Shown: in pieces, positions 11,218-26,200 of the stretch
How the letters are laid out: every line of letters starts with the position of its first letter
Position numbering within the stretch: the stretch's first letter is position 1
DNA from: Lagopus muta
Taxonomy: Eukaryota; Chordata; Aves; Galliformes; Phasianidae
Direction: 5' to 3'
DNA: 64,000 nucleotides
Assembly: GCF_023343835.1 (NCBI RefSeq)
Contig: NC_064439.1
Location: 19,539,433 to 19,603,432 of the forward strand
The notes under the pieces: model-generated
The model's database searches: none
Told to the model about the DNA's origin: nothing
What the model saw: the letters and a program-made list of their open reading frames with translations, nothing else
Made by a program: the position numbers and the translations under genes

Positions 11218-14200
11218 CTGAAAACAAATATAAATAATAAGTTGATTTTAAAAAGCTAGCTGCATTTCATATCACAAATTTTTATTTTAAAGTTTTGTTC
11301 AGATACTCATTGGAGTATATCATTGTCTACTAGGACATAATGTGCTCCTAGGAAACACCCAACTACTTGGAAAAGGTAGGAATATGTAGAAGATCCTACA
11401 GAAGATGTAGGATGCATGATATAAAATATGATTTTTTTTTTTTTTAAATGATCTTCCACTGGATACTTTTTTGTCTACCTTAAAGAAAATAAGCAAGTAT
11501 CCTTACCCTTTGTAGGCATTTCAGCTGGTGGCATTTCAGCTGATGGCAGTATTTCAGTTGCTGGTATTTTGAAACATTGAAGAAGAATTATGTTATTATT
11601 ACTTTTTTATTTATTTATTTTATATTAAAATTATGCAATTTGAAGAATCATAGTGAAAACCATATTCAGAAAAATATACAGTAATACAAATCTCACACAA
11701 AGCTCTACACATATATCAAAAGTCAAAGCGCAGTGGTCTATAGTGCTATGGTCTCTCATGTATGAATTTACATAAACTAGCAGGATAAATATACCAAATT
11801 GAACGTCAAAGAACATCAATGAACACTATGGGGGCAGATTCCCACACCAATGTAAAACCACAAGAAAAACTATACAGCTTCTTTAGGACAGACATGCTCA
11901 AACACGATCCTCAGTACAATCATAAATCCTTGTAGTACTCATTATTCTACATATTAATAGCAAGTATATTTATTTTACTAAGAGATGACTTGCCTCCACA
12001 GACAATTAAGTCTATTCCCGAACTCCAAAGTGTCTTAGCATGTACTGTGTTCAGTTCTGAGCTCTACAGTTCAAGAAAGATAGGAAACTTCTAGAGAGAG
12101 AGCACTGAAGAGCTTCTAAGATGATGAGGGTACTGGAGCATCTCCCTTATGAGGAAAGGCTGAGAGACTTCAGCCTGGAGAAGAGAAGTCTATGAGGGTA
12201 TCTAATCAATGCTCGTAAATTTGAAGGACAAGCTTCAAGAGGATGGGGCTAGGCTCTTTCCAGTGATAGGGCAAGGGGCAATGGGTACAAACTGGAACAC
12301 AGCAAGTTCCATGAGGAAAAAGTTCTTTACTTGAGAGTGACAGAGCACTGGAGCAGACTACCTGGAGAGTTTGTGGAGTTGCCTTCTCTGGAGATATTCA
12401 AGACCTGCCTGGACACTTTCCTGTGCAACCTCCTGTAGGAACCTGCCTTAGGCAGGAAGTTGTACTAGACAATCTCCAGAGACGCTCCCAATCCCTACAA
12501 TTCTGTGATTCTCTGACATCTTATAGTGAAATGCCATGAACATAATATTCCTAACCAAGTCCAATCCACTAGCACCTGTAGAACTGATGAACTGTTGTTT
12601 AAACTACCTACTTATTTACAAAACTATAAGTTAGATTATTCATGTAACAGATCAGCTCCAAAATTTCAAGTTACTGAGATAATTTCTACTTTAGCAAGTG
12701 GAACAGGATATAGCATCTATTTTACAGGAAAATTTCAGTCAGTTTTGCATTTGCAGCCTTTTCAGAAAGCAGCAAACATTACAAGGCACTGTGAAAGAAA
12801 CTAAGTAAAATGATGCTTCTAACACTCCATTTAGCACTACCACAGTTTTGCAAAATTCTGCTGACCTAAGCTACATTACTACAGCAGCATAAGACTCAAA
12901 CAAGACCTGTCCCTCAGTGAGCAACTACGTAGTCCTTGCATTGATACTTGCATTGCACTGACTCAATAACATTCCAGCTCAGGAAGCTAGATTGGTTGAA
13001 GCTAATCAAAACTATTGTTCACCTGTTTCACCTCTCAGAATTGGTTTAGTATCAGAACAGGTGAATAACAGTGTCAGTAAGAAGAAGAGACATGAATGGT
13101 TGAAAAGAAAGGGGAGGCCATTAATTGCAACATTTGTTATCTGCCTCTATGACTATTTTAGTAAAAGAATGAAAATAAATTGTCCTTTCATTTTCCAGTC
13201 ACAATGTAAAAAGACAGATAGTAAACTCTGAATGGATGACTAAGTCCAACAGTTCTACAGTATTTCCTATGACAGATACAGTCACCGTTACAAGTATCTG
13301 AGTAAGTCACGAAAATGCAGCATGAAAGCAAATTCTTAGGAAGGACAGCAGAATTTCTCTCATTTTTAGGGAACTGAACATCTCAGCCCCTAAATGTATT
13401 TTGTTCTCCTCAGTAAATATTAGTAAGAGATTGTAGATATCGCAATACAAACTGGAAGAAATGAGTGGTATGAGTTTTAGGAAAACATATGCCCTAAATG
13501 TGCCAGATTTGCACATTCTGTTATTTCAGGAACATTATAGTTCACTACATACAAACTATGCTATTTGCCTTAATTTTCATTTGCCTTCTCAAAACAGCAA
13601 AACATAGAGATAAAATACCAAAATTGATTGGTAATTCACAATTCAAAAATAATCAATTAACAGAAGAACTGCTTTACACTGGGAAATAACACACATATGA
13701 GCCTGCCAGATGGAAATGAGTAAAGGTTATCCCCCCGTACTAAAAAGAGGGGATTTCCTGAGGAATATATTTTCAAATAAACTAATTTGTGTGTGCAAAG
13801 AACATTAACAAAATGATAACTGAACAACTGTCAACACAAAACAGGCAGACTCGTAAAGGGCATACACTAGGAACAGTTGAGATAGAAACAGAATATTTTC
13901 AAAACAATTCAAAGGGATCTAAATGCTAATCAGCCCTTCTACTTTCCTACAAGAGTTATTCTTTCTTTCTGTTGGCATGCAAATGTCGTTCTCTTCTTAT
14001 TTATAAAAACCCAAAATGCTCAGCTAAAATGCACTGTGTGTAAAAGTCATCTACTAATACTAGCACACAATAAGAATACTCCTTACATTAAAAAAATATA
14101 AACATAGCACTTACTTTTTAGCTTTTTACAAACATAGCCTTTGTAGGAAGTGCAATAGATATTATTCCAGTATCCAGAATTTGCATACATTTCAACGCAG

Positions 14201-17200
14201 TGCTCATTTTGTTGAGGGGAAGGCTCTCCTGTATTCCAGTTGACAAAATTCACCGCAGTGTTGTCTAGCCACAGCCATTCCCCTAAGTGGGAAAATATTG
14301 AACACGCTCAAAAACAAGATAGCATTCATTTTCTGCTCTGTGTTTATTGCCTTCTTGAGAAATCTACTTGATTACTAGCTTTCCCTATTACCTTTTCTAA
14401 TTTCTCTTGAAATGCAATAGAGAAGTGAAGAAATTACCATCTACATTTCTGTACATTCCAGTCCAAAATGTTGATGTCTTCCCTTCAAGTGGTTCAATTA
14501 TGTATGTCAGAAAGCTGGCTTCAGCTGAGTCTTCAACTGATACCAAAGAGGCACCTGCAATATCCAAAGAGAACAAAGATCTCAAAGTCTTACAGTGCAA
14601 TGCACTCTTGTTGTCAATCTTATTTTTACCACTGACTATCTGTGCCAAGTTCCAGGTAGGTTTTGAAATTCAGAATAAAACCTAATTTTTGATAATATCA
14701 AATGAAGAACTCATGTATTTTTGCTGATGTATTTCTTACCATATCTAAGGCATTGCACTAGCACTGTTTTCTCATCACTGGGAAATAGCAACAAAACTGA
14801 ACAACAGCTCAGGGAAAAATACAAGCCAATATGTTACACAGTAATAATTTCTACTGATGTTTTAATATTAAAAAGTCTCGACACAAAAAATCACAAGATT
14901 AAAGTAAAAAGTAGTTGTCTCTTCAGTCTGTGCACAATTTAACTTCACATATTGATGATTAAGTATTTTCCAAGCCTTTATATAGATCATGTATAGCACA
15001 TTTGCTGGCTTTCTGAAGCACAATCATCTCTGAAACTCTTCAACTAGGTCTTGTTTATTTCCCTATATTCTGACTGCAGTCATTATAGAAAGAAAAATCA
15101 TGCTGGTCATCTGTTGCCCAGTTAGCATGGTAGATACCCCGTTAGTCATTCACATACAATACTAGGCATTCTGCCATAATGATTCATTCTGTTTGATGCT
15201 GTGGCAAAGTCAAGACATCACAGCATGAAGCTTGCAGTGTGCCAGCAGAGAGAATGAACTATGTAACCTTGTTTGGAATGTCATTAAACACTAAATGAAG
15301 ACCATCTTCAGCTCTATTCTGTGTGAGTCTACAATCCAGTCAATACTACAATGGTTGCTTTGATTGGGCTACTGAATATTTGAAGGTATTTTTCTCAGGT
15401 AAGGAAGGTAGAGTTAAAAAGAATGAAAATATGAAAGAAATGGGGAGTACTGTTGAGCTAGAGATAAATTCTAAAAATTCTATTGTGGATGAGATATAAT
15501 TGGAAAATGCCCAACTGCAAACAAAAAACAGAGTGCAAGTAGGGACAGCAAAATATAGGAGAACATGAACGTTCCTCTTTTTTCACTGTAGTCTTCATGT
15601 TTTTCTACTTGTTCCTCTTTTGCAGAATGATTCAGATATTTTGTTACTGTTACGTTTGTCATGAAAAAACTTCTCTACACATCCTGAACACAGAGAGACA
15701 TTAGCAGAGGTGGTACCCAAGAAGTACCATTCGTTGGCTACTCCTGATTAATCAAAGAAGCCATCAGCCCACCAAAGACCACTTTTCCCAAGCCCAGAGA
15801 AGCAAGAGGGAGAACTCAAATTATGGACTAGAGAAAGGTACACCATCCTGTACAGTTCTGTTCTAGGGCCACTATACAACAGCCTCAGCACCAGTGTCCA
15901 AGCGTTAAAGACATCAAGGCAAATAAATGGCGAGTTGAATATGAGTCAACTGCATGCTCTGACAGCCAAAAGGGCCAACCACATCGTAGAGCATATCATG
16001 CAGAGAATAGTGAGCTAATCAAGGAAGTGACTGCCCCACTCTGCTATACAGTGGTGCAGCCTTAACTTGGGCATTGTGCGCAGGCCTAGGCACCACAATA
16101 TGAAAAGGAAATTAAACTATCAGGATTCTAAACAGGAATAATCGAAGTGCAAATCACATCAGGTATGCAAATGATAAACAATTCCACTAAACCAAGATTT
16201 AGCGATTGCTATTTTGTGATGAGGTTGACTATCTCCTCGCAGGGCCAAAGGACAAAGTTTCCTCTTTTTGACCTTCACTCCAGGCCACATAGCTCTTCTA
16301 ATGCCTGGTACACATAAAAGGCAGCATGTACCAGTGGTAGACAGCTATTTTCCATCTCTCCAAAGGTAATAATTAGATTTAACTATCCAACACTTGGACC
16401 ATTCTTGAAATCACAAAATGTATATTGCATGTTCAGCTTTCCACAGAGAGGAAAAAGTCCAAAAGATGGGCTCTTTAATTGATGATACTTACCCAGTCGA
16501 AGACATTCTAATGATGCCTGAGCCCAGTTCCTTGTTGATGAAGATTCTATATAGTAACAATGACCTCGGAAAGGAATCCAAGAACGGTGTCCTTCTGATT
16601 CAGGACACTTCCCTGGAAGCTGAGGGGGTTCAGTAGGAGCTTGAACTGTAAAAAAGAAAAAGAAGGAAATGGAAAGGAAAAAGTTTACAAACACACTGTC
16701 CTATACATTCTTTTATCACAGACTATTCTAACAGAAAATTAGAAAACTTATTCAAGTGTTTAACAAAAGTTAACTTGACAGTCTGTACTGCTTACTGCAA
16801 CACAACAGTAAAATGTCCTTAATCTATGAAAAAAAGTATTTCAATTGCAGCCTTGAGAAATCCAATTTATCAAAGAACCCTAGCACACTGTTATGCTTTA
16901 ACACATTTTTGTCTCTACTCTTTAGTCACTGTAATAGCTAATGTGTGTGTGTGGGGGAGGGGGGGGGGGGAGGAGGGGGAAAGAAGAAAAGATTTGAAGG
17001 AGCATCTGTAAACATTTCAGTAATTTCAATGTAATTTATTGTTCAGCTATAAAGGAAAAACCTGGAAAGCTGCTAAGAGAAAACACCTCGTGTAACTCTT
17101 TATGGCTTAGTCACTCAGCCATTCTCCTTTAACACCATACCAGTATGGCCACTATTCATTACCTTTTGATTCAAGTTCCTTCATCTTTTTTTACATGATG

Positions 17201-20200
17201 ATATCAGAATAAAATTTATATATAACTATTAATGTAAAGCAATGGCTACTCAGTCACACTAGCTTTGTTTTTTTGTGTTGGCCCTCACTTTAAGGCAGGT
17301 TATTTAATTTCAATTAAATTTAAATAATTTCATTTGTTTTGTTCTTGAAATAAAACACAGCATCTTAATACACATCAACATACCACCCAGCACGATTAAC
17401 TAGATGATCAATACAATTGCAATTGTTAGATTCCAGTTCTTACCATCAGGCTTTTTGCAAACAGAGAAGTAACTTTCATTGCAGGATCCCGTCTTCCAGG
17501 ATCCAGAAATGTCTAGATAAACACAGCCTATTTTTTGCTTTGGCTCTCCTTCAGCCCACTTAGTATACTTCATTCTCCAGTTATCAATCCACTCATAACG
17601 CCCATTTGTCTGAAAACAAAACCCCAGGAATTCAGTATTAACCATTTCTTTGTCAGTCAAATGTCTGTTATGAAGATGCCTGTGCAAGAAGTTTTCATTT
17701 AGGGCAAAAAATGATTTTTAGCAAAAAGAAGTACAGAGTAAGTGACACTGAATGAATTCTAAACTTAACAAAACTGTTACTTGAATGTACTAATAATTTA
17801 ACTTAAAATAGTTTTTAGGAGTAAAGTGGGAAGAGTAATTTTTTTTCCCCTTGGGCTTCAAGAAATATAGAATATTTTATGTTAAAGTACATTTAAAAAA
17901 CAATTTATCTCCTACCTATGCTTGTGAAAGCAACTGAATAATTTAGTTTATTAAGTATGAAGAATATTTTATTATTTAAGAAATGGTATATTATGCCCAC
18001 TAGTTTTTACTGCATTTGTGTGTTAAGCCAAATGGAGGGAATGTGGGACCAGTGCCTTTGCTGAGCAGAAAAGAAGGCTTAATTTAATACAAGAATGTAC
18101 CTAAATATCAAGGAAATGGGAGAACGCAGACAAATAAAATAAATCAATTATTTAATCATTTGGCTAACTATCATCAAAACGTTGGAAGAGTGACTGTAAC
18201 AGAACCAATGTTACCTTAGAATAAATGATTTTCATTGTACATCTTAAAATACATGGTTTTTATCTCAAAATAAACACTGTACACTCTCTAAAAAGAGATA
18301 ATTCAAAATGCTAGCCTGGAATGTATTGTTTGGAAATGCATAGAGCTTAATGTCACAGAAAAAGTACTAAAAGTTTGTATGCTGCATACAATTTAGGAAG
18401 AGTAATGGAAGAGTAGAGATCTCTATCTGTAGATCTGACAGTAAAAAAAGTATTTAGGACCAAGATATTAATTTATAAGTTAAAAATATAAAGATATGAC
18501 TTTGCATTTTCTGATTTTTCCCGTAAGAAAAGCAACAGCACAATCAAATAATTTGATGCTCTTACCACATTACTGTTAAGGCCAATCCATATAGGTACCC
18601 CATACTTTAATATCTTCAGCCACAGGAATGAATGACTGTAGGGGTCTAAGATGCTGGAAAGGTCAAACTGATCACGTTTGCAGTTTTCTCGTGCATCTTC
18701 CCAATTCATTTTAGTATGGATGAACAAATAACTACTGTTCCCATAACGGATAATGCTTTTTGGGTCTGTAGTTGTAGAAGGGATAAACTCAGCATCTGTA
18801 CAATAAAGGAAGAAAAAACAGCTCATATACTAGTCCAACAGGTGATTATGATTTGCTTTTAATTGTAAATAAGATAGAGCATCCTGTCTCTTTTCTACAT
18901 TTCATATTCCCTGACCACCATGGGTTGAACGTGCTATTCTGTAGGCCAGACTCTGTAATAAAAATCAATTACAGAGCTATCAAAAGGAAAAAAGCTGTCT
19001 AGAGCAACTCACGACAAAAAGTGAAGGAGCATTCTGTGTAATCTTCCAGAACAGTATAATTTAAATTGGGAATAACAACTTAAATGAATTGGGAATAGAG
19101 TATGACACAACTTTTCATCAACAGAAGTGCTTTGCTTGTTGTTTTCAAGAGATCTTTTTGCCAGAGAAAATGTAAACTACAAAATAGACCAGCTCTTAGA
19201 AATCAATCTGATATTTAAAGTCAGGTTTCATTGTTTTTAGTTTCCTCTTGGAGGTAGATCAGCTCAAGCTCATTGTGAATGAGTTACATTCACACTCTAG
19301 ACAGTTCATGCAGCTTGTACAATTCAGCATTCCCCAGAATACATTCTAAAAGCCAATATGTTCAGAAAATGACTGACAAAAATCACAGAACAATTATCAT
19401 TTGGATATATTTCTGATATATCAGTTTCTTAAAATGCATTGTTTTAAGCTATAATACTATGCACAGCAAAATTAGAACTGCTACTGCTGAAAAGCAGCCA
19501 TTGATCTGCAGGTACCACCCTTACAGTGAAATTTCATACTAAACACGAATACTTAGATATAAATTCCAGCTCAGGAAGTTAGTAACACAGCATTTACTGG
19601 GAGGAATCAGCTGGGAGTAATCTCTAAGTCGACCTTTGGTCTGACAAACATGATACTGATGTTCCTGACTGAAAAGCAATTTGTTGATGTATCTTTATTA
19701 AGAATGAAATCATGTTGAAATCCAGCACTTAACACCTCAGCAAGATCCTGCAAACTCATAAGCTTTGATTATACTTTAAAAGAAAACAGCAATACCTGCT
19801 TTAATTTGGCATATATATCCTCTGTTGTTATCACAACTCTCATCAGCCCACTTCCCTGCTTCCTTAACAGGATTATTTCTCATGACAACACAATCAGCCT
19901 TGGGGCAAGAACATACAAAATCAGTTACAAATAACTAGAAAATATAAATAAGAAACTTCAGTCTCTCATTTTTGTCTTCACACAGAAATAACATTCTAAT
20001 TTTATTATCATATCTTCATAAGTTTTTAATGATGTGGAGTTTCTGTTCCTCTTGCCACTTCGTGAGTTTCTTAATGTTGCTCTATCTTGAGCAACCTTGT
20101 GGTGAATAGGCAGACAAGAACTTTCTGGACCCCCCCCATCTCCAGGCATACAGCATGAAGAAAAGGAAAGCCACAGACAATTTAAAGAGAAATTAAATCA

Positions 20201-23200
20201 ACTACTGTAGAAAAGATTAACTTTGCTCAAGAGAAAAAAAAAAAAAAAAACCAAAAAACAGGAACTTCAATGGACAATGTCACATTTCTGAAATATCAGT
20301 CTCTTTAAATTTCTTATTGCAAGCTATAATACTAGGCAGCAAACTCAGGACAACTGCTACTCAAAGGCAGCCTTTGAGTACCACCTTTACAGTGAAATTT
20401 CAAATTCTACTACAGGGACACAGTATCTAGAAACTTTGTTAGCACATATTAAACAAAACAAATAGTGTCTAATACACTATTTTCTTAGTAAATTTTGCTA
20501 TCCAGCAAAAACTACACAAAGAAAAACTTACAGTAATACATAGTAAGTAAAATGCACTGACATTTAAATATCTCCAATTGAAAAGCTGCAAAGTACTTTT
20601 ATAAACTATGGTATGTCCTTTCTTTTTGCTGAGGTGAAGTAAAAATAAATTTGAAATTTATAAAATAGAGACTAAAATTTTTCACACTATAGCACATAGC
20701 ACCTGTCAACAGCTAACACAGCAACTTACTGGATTTGTATGTGTAAGGTTTGTAAGTGATCACTTTATCAACACAATACGTAACACCATGAATAACACCT
20801 AAAGTAATGCTTAAAAATGCCAGGTTTCTGGGGAAAAAAAAGAAAAACAACTACGGTGAGGTCAGTGCTGCTAGTAAATTCTATAGATATGAAACTAGTA
20901 AAGTTTCAAATCCCAGCAAATGCCTAAAGGCATAATCTAAAAGCACTTATCAATGGACAGTTTCTGATCGCTATTTACCTGGCCATCGTATGAGTATGAT
21001 CCCATATGTCCTGATGGGAAGCCTTTGGCCCAATTTGTAAAGTAAACTCCTGTTCCATCTGTCCAGAGGAACTTCAGCTCATGATTTATATCATTTAATC
21101 CAATCCATGTGTCAGTAAGAAAATCTTTCATATGGAAGGTGAGGAAAGCTGGAGTTGAAGAAAATAATAATTAAAAAAAAAGAAAAAGAGAGAAAGAAAA
21201 CAAGAAATATTTTCCATGAAGGGTGATTGAACCTAGGTGTCAGACCTCATTGTCATTAATGGCATCTGGTGATATTAAGTATTTTACTGAAATAAAGAAC
21301 AGTTTATTACTGGCAAGACAAATAGATACGATAAAAAGGAGGTGACTTTTGAATTTAACAGATAACCAACATATATACCTGTTGCAACATACTCGAGCTA
21401 AACAACTAACCTTGCAGTGGGATGAATTCCAAAAGCATGACAGGAATAGTTTTATAGGGTCTCAAAACATTTTTGAATCTCAATTCTACAACTGATTTAG
21501 AAATATGAAGTGGTGTAGATTATATACATTTTTTATAATCCCACCAGAGTGGTTATGTTATTGTGGCATCATAGAGACAACACAACTGAGCATCAACCAC
21601 TCATTCAGCTGCATTTATAATAGCAGAACTGTTTCCTCACTGGAGAAAGTGTAGTAAGTAGCCTGAACTGCCATAGTAAGCAACAGAATGTATGAGAGAG
21701 ATGCTTTAAAATGAGTCTTAGAAGAGCAATTACCACAGCTTTGCAAATTCCAAGAAGGTGCTTGTTCATCCTAGCTAGTATGGGTAGATGAAAAACAGAG
21801 CAGGCTAGGTCAGCTGGCATTCATCAGCCCACTAGACCACAGTAAACCAAAGAGTTTGCTAAAATAAAATTGCTAAAATAAAATTATGATGCCTTTTGCC
21901 AATTGCTAGTCAACATTATGAGCTCATTCTTCTCTAAAAATAGATAAATTTGTCTACTCTACCCACACATCTTCTTTCAGTCTTTTAAAATGAATGCAAC
22001 TTACTTAACATTTCCAAGAGTAAGACCTATAAATTTCCATGTCTAATGTTAGCATTCTGCTCTGCAAGAAACTGTAACAAGAACTCAAGTCTTTATACCT
22101 ACACTATCAGCAGTAACAATAGTTTAGTTGGTCATTTGTAGTTTTATTGGTCATTTCATTCTTTCCCAGAATTCAAGCCCTGCATGAGTCATCTGAGAAA
22201 CTGTAGTTTTATGTTAGAAAAGAATTTAATCATGCTCAATAAGTCTGTGAAAGTTTGACTCTTCATCTCTTCAAGTGTGGAAAAAATTAAGTAGTGCTAA
22301 GTTCATGTTAGCAATCTAACATTTTATCTAATTAACTAGTTAAACTAGTTAACTGCTCAAAGTGCAACTTGTTTTACAAAATATAATTTTTCAGATCTTT
22401 TGAGTTCACAAATAGTATGCATTATGCAGTATCTATTTCTCAGTGTAGTTTAAAACAGTATTTCTAAAAAGAGAAGTTATTAACATCTATCAAAATCTCT
22501 CCTAATTTAATGCATCATTTTTATTCAAGCATGGGATATCTGCCCACTTACCCAATCAACGATGTGATTCTTGTAATCATTAAAACAAGCTTCTCTAGTG
22601 AAAAGAATGATGCAACTATGAAGTGAGTAATGGCTAGGTGTATGATCAGTCAAACCTGTGCCCCAAACTGCCCAGAGACAGCAAGTTTTAAGCCCAAAGG
22701 CATTGCAGTGAGTTAACACCAACTAGTGAAACTACATCACTTGGAATGAAACTTGCTGAATCCAGCTGGCATCATGTGCAGGCAGAAAAAGCACTACTTA
22801 GGTCACCAAGATAATATGCATGCATCTCTAAGCCAGCAGTAGAATTTGGTAGATTCAGGTGCAGATTTCACTGTAAACTTCTAAGTATTGTATGTTGTGG
22901 AACCAAAATCAGATGCAAAGAAATCATTCAAACATTGTCCATGTTTACACAAATACAACCATCTGTAAAAACTAAATGTCATCTCATCTTGGTTGATATA
23001 GAACTATTTGCAGTACCTTGCACTTGTTCATTAGGGATAGCAGCCAGGTTTCCTCCTAAATTCATGCAAGCTGTTCGTGCGGCATGCCAAGTGACACGTT
23101 CATCTTCTGAAGATCCAAATATTTTGTAACACTAAAACGTGAACAAATCCTCCATTTATTACCTTTACTCCAACATCACTTACAGATTGAACATTGTTTC

Positions 23201-26200
23201 AAGCAAAGCAGGAAGGAGAAAATGTGGTGAAATAACAGATTTACCTGGGACAAAACACATTCTGCTCAAAATGAACTTTTGAATTTGGTCCATTCTCTAG
23301 GTAAAATGTAAAGTTTCAAGAAAACATTCTCCTAAACAAGACGCATACTAGATTTCATTTGAAATCAGTAGAAAATAAGCAAAACCTGACTTTTAATGAC
23401 AGACAACTAATATTGACAGCCCTACAAGACCAACATTAATCCACTAGTTTGTTTGTATTTTTATTTTTTTTATATAATTTGACTCAACAAAACTTTCCAC
23501 AGTTCTACAGTCAAGAAAGGCAAAATATATTCATTACTGAAAGAGCATTATAATTTGGTTAAAATGTATGACCAAAGTGTCAATACTCCAAGAATTACAT
23601 CTAAATTCTTTAGGAAATGCACTAAAAAAGGCTTGAAGAGAAGACTAAATAATGACTTACATAAACTGCAACTAAATATGTTTATACATCACTTCTAATG
23701 AAGTGTCAAAAAGCAAAATAGTGAATGGACAAACAAAGAAAAACACGTAGACATCAACCAGCTCTCTGGAAAAAAATAACAATGTTACTGCAATAAGAAA
23801 CAACATTATTAAATAATCTCTTTCCTTTTATTTAATGCTTTGCCAAACATCCAACATGCTCTGCATTTGTTACAGTACCTTATTCTGAAAGGAAAGCCAA
23901 GTTGGATTACATCCTCTTGGAGTTGAAAATGTTGTTGGAGGAAGTGTGGAATTAATGGAACTGTTGTGCCTTTCACATATGTAGGGATTTGGATAACCAC
24001 AATTTATATCATTCCAAAATCCTAAATGTGAGATAAAAAGGGGGACTGTATGTTGCCACATCCAGAATTAGTTAGATCAAAATAATTTACACTCATTCTG
24101 AAACAAAGGTGAAAGATCAAATCCAAAGTCCTCAGTTTATTATCATTCTATATCAAAATCTAGGATAAATATGGCACTTTCGACATGCTGTCATGAACAT
24201 TGAAAGCAATGTAGAAACGAGTTCTATAGTGACACAGTAAGTCATTTTCATTTAAAAATATAAAACAGTTGCATAGCAATCATAACCACAAACTTCTATC
24301 TGAGCTTCCCCATGTTATATTTAAGATAAACATAGGAACTGAGAAATGTTAAGTCCAAACTATAATACTGTGGTCTTTTGCAACAATACACAACAGCAAA
24401 CAAAGAAAAACAAAAAAAAGAGAGAGAGAATGGGTGCCTCTCAGAGGAAAAAATTTGGGACACAAGCACATAAATAAAGAAATTTAACAGCAAACATACA
24501 GAACTCACCTAAATTTTTATACATGACTACACAGTTTTCATCATTATTTGCAAAGTTAGGTTCATGTGGTGCCCATGCCAAATAATTCACTGGTGTGCCA
24601 TCCATCCAGCTTAAGAAAAATAATCCAACAAATCACTTCTTTAATATTAGTAGGATTTATTTCATATTAAAAAAAAATGTCATTTTGCAGTATCTTTAGT
24701 ACAGCCATTCACAGTCTAATGTGTACAAGGTTTTTTGACTGGTTTGTCTCGCTGCCAACTGCATTAGAACTATTCTCCTTGCATAAACATAGTATGTGTG
24801 CTTACTTTTGATTTATACAAGCAGACATTTCTACAGCTGATAGGACAATACCCAAAATATCCATCCAGGCCAACATGAAAGCTGGACATCATTTCAAAAT
24901 GAGATAGTACATACACTCACCATTTTCCCTAAGTCATGCATTCACTTTACCTGTTACACAGATAAGCGATTTTAGTCGTAACACAAGCAAAATGCTTGAT
25001 CATTCTACTATGCAGATGAAAAATTGTAACAAATTTAGGACAGCATACACATTTGCAATTAAAAACCATCAAGCATGAAATACTAATCCCTGGAAATACT
25101 GAGTGAAACTTAAAAACATTTTCATGCACTTTGACAGGATACAATTTCATTCAAGCACTTCACAATTTTTTCTCTGCTCAACAAATGCAACCATGATGGT
25201 TCACATTCACCTACCTTGTCCTTTGATCAACACTCAGTTGCAAACCAATGAAATATGCTTCCTCCTTGCCATTTTTCAAGATCTAGAATATAATAGTTAA
25301 TATTGTATATGCTTACTCCACTTATCACAAAATCATTAATAATGAGTAATATATTATTTATTCACAGGGAATACAAATTGCTATATCTTCTAGCTACAAC
25401 AGCAAACTTAAAGCAGCCACTTCACCACTGACCAAAAAATTTGCTTACTATATTATCACTTTTTACAGTCTTGAAAGTCAGTGAAATTCTCAATTCTTGA
25501 AGAGCCTCTATGGCAGACATCATCTACAAACACTGCAAGAAACAAACCCTCCTACAACTTGGTTGTCAATATAGGCTCATGTCAACTCACTGACGTCCTT
25601 CAGCAAGATCAGGGAAGGCTTCAAGTAGATCAAATCTGATTTCTAGACTACTGACTTAAAGAAGGTGAAGACAGAAATCAGGCAACTAACTTTCAGTCAC
25701 CAAGGAAACATCATCTAAAAGCTCTTTGCTCATAGTCTGCCACTCAAGTACTTCACCCCTAATTATGTTCCATAGGACAATTTTGTCCTTCTGCCTCCCT
25801 GACCAAAAAGAGGTTGCTAGATAGACTACATCTCAGACACACTGACAAATTCAAAAGCTAATGTTCAGAGAGTTGTGTGTAAACAAATACCTATTTTGAT
25901 TTACTACTTCAAATGTTTCATCCATCATCTTTCAGTTAACTCACTTGCCCTAGCAAATTGTAGCTCAAGATTACAATGGTTCTTGCTAAAACAAAGCCAA
26001 AAATTAATTAAAACTAAGCATTAAGACATTAGCAGTTGCAGATAGATACAATGGAATCAATGATCTTTGTGGGCCCCTTCCAACTTGCAATATCCTATGA
26101 TTCTATAATTCTATGATAATGTGTTCTAACTGCCACATGGTATAATTTAAAAGCAAATAAGAATTTATTTAATGCTTACTGTACTTATTTACACAAAAAG

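Larger units (their letters stand above)
16646..18565 (-). other. MRC1 introns 24 and 25
   Basis: Intron 25 (16646-17443) contains the purine-rich G tract at 16941-16980. Intron 24 (17610-18565) shows nothing beyond AT-rich sequence. Confidence 0.6.
18796..20978 (-). other. MRC1 introns 22 and 23
   Basis: These introns flank exon 23 and share a diverged duplicated segment (annotated separately). A poly-A run lies near 20230-20248. Confidence 0.65.
21149..25214 (-). other. MRC1 introns 18 to 21
   Basis: Intron 21 is the longest here (21149-23016); introns 20, 19 and 18 are 0.5-0.75 kb. AT-rich; no mobile element, array or extra CTLD exon recognised. Confidence 0.6.
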
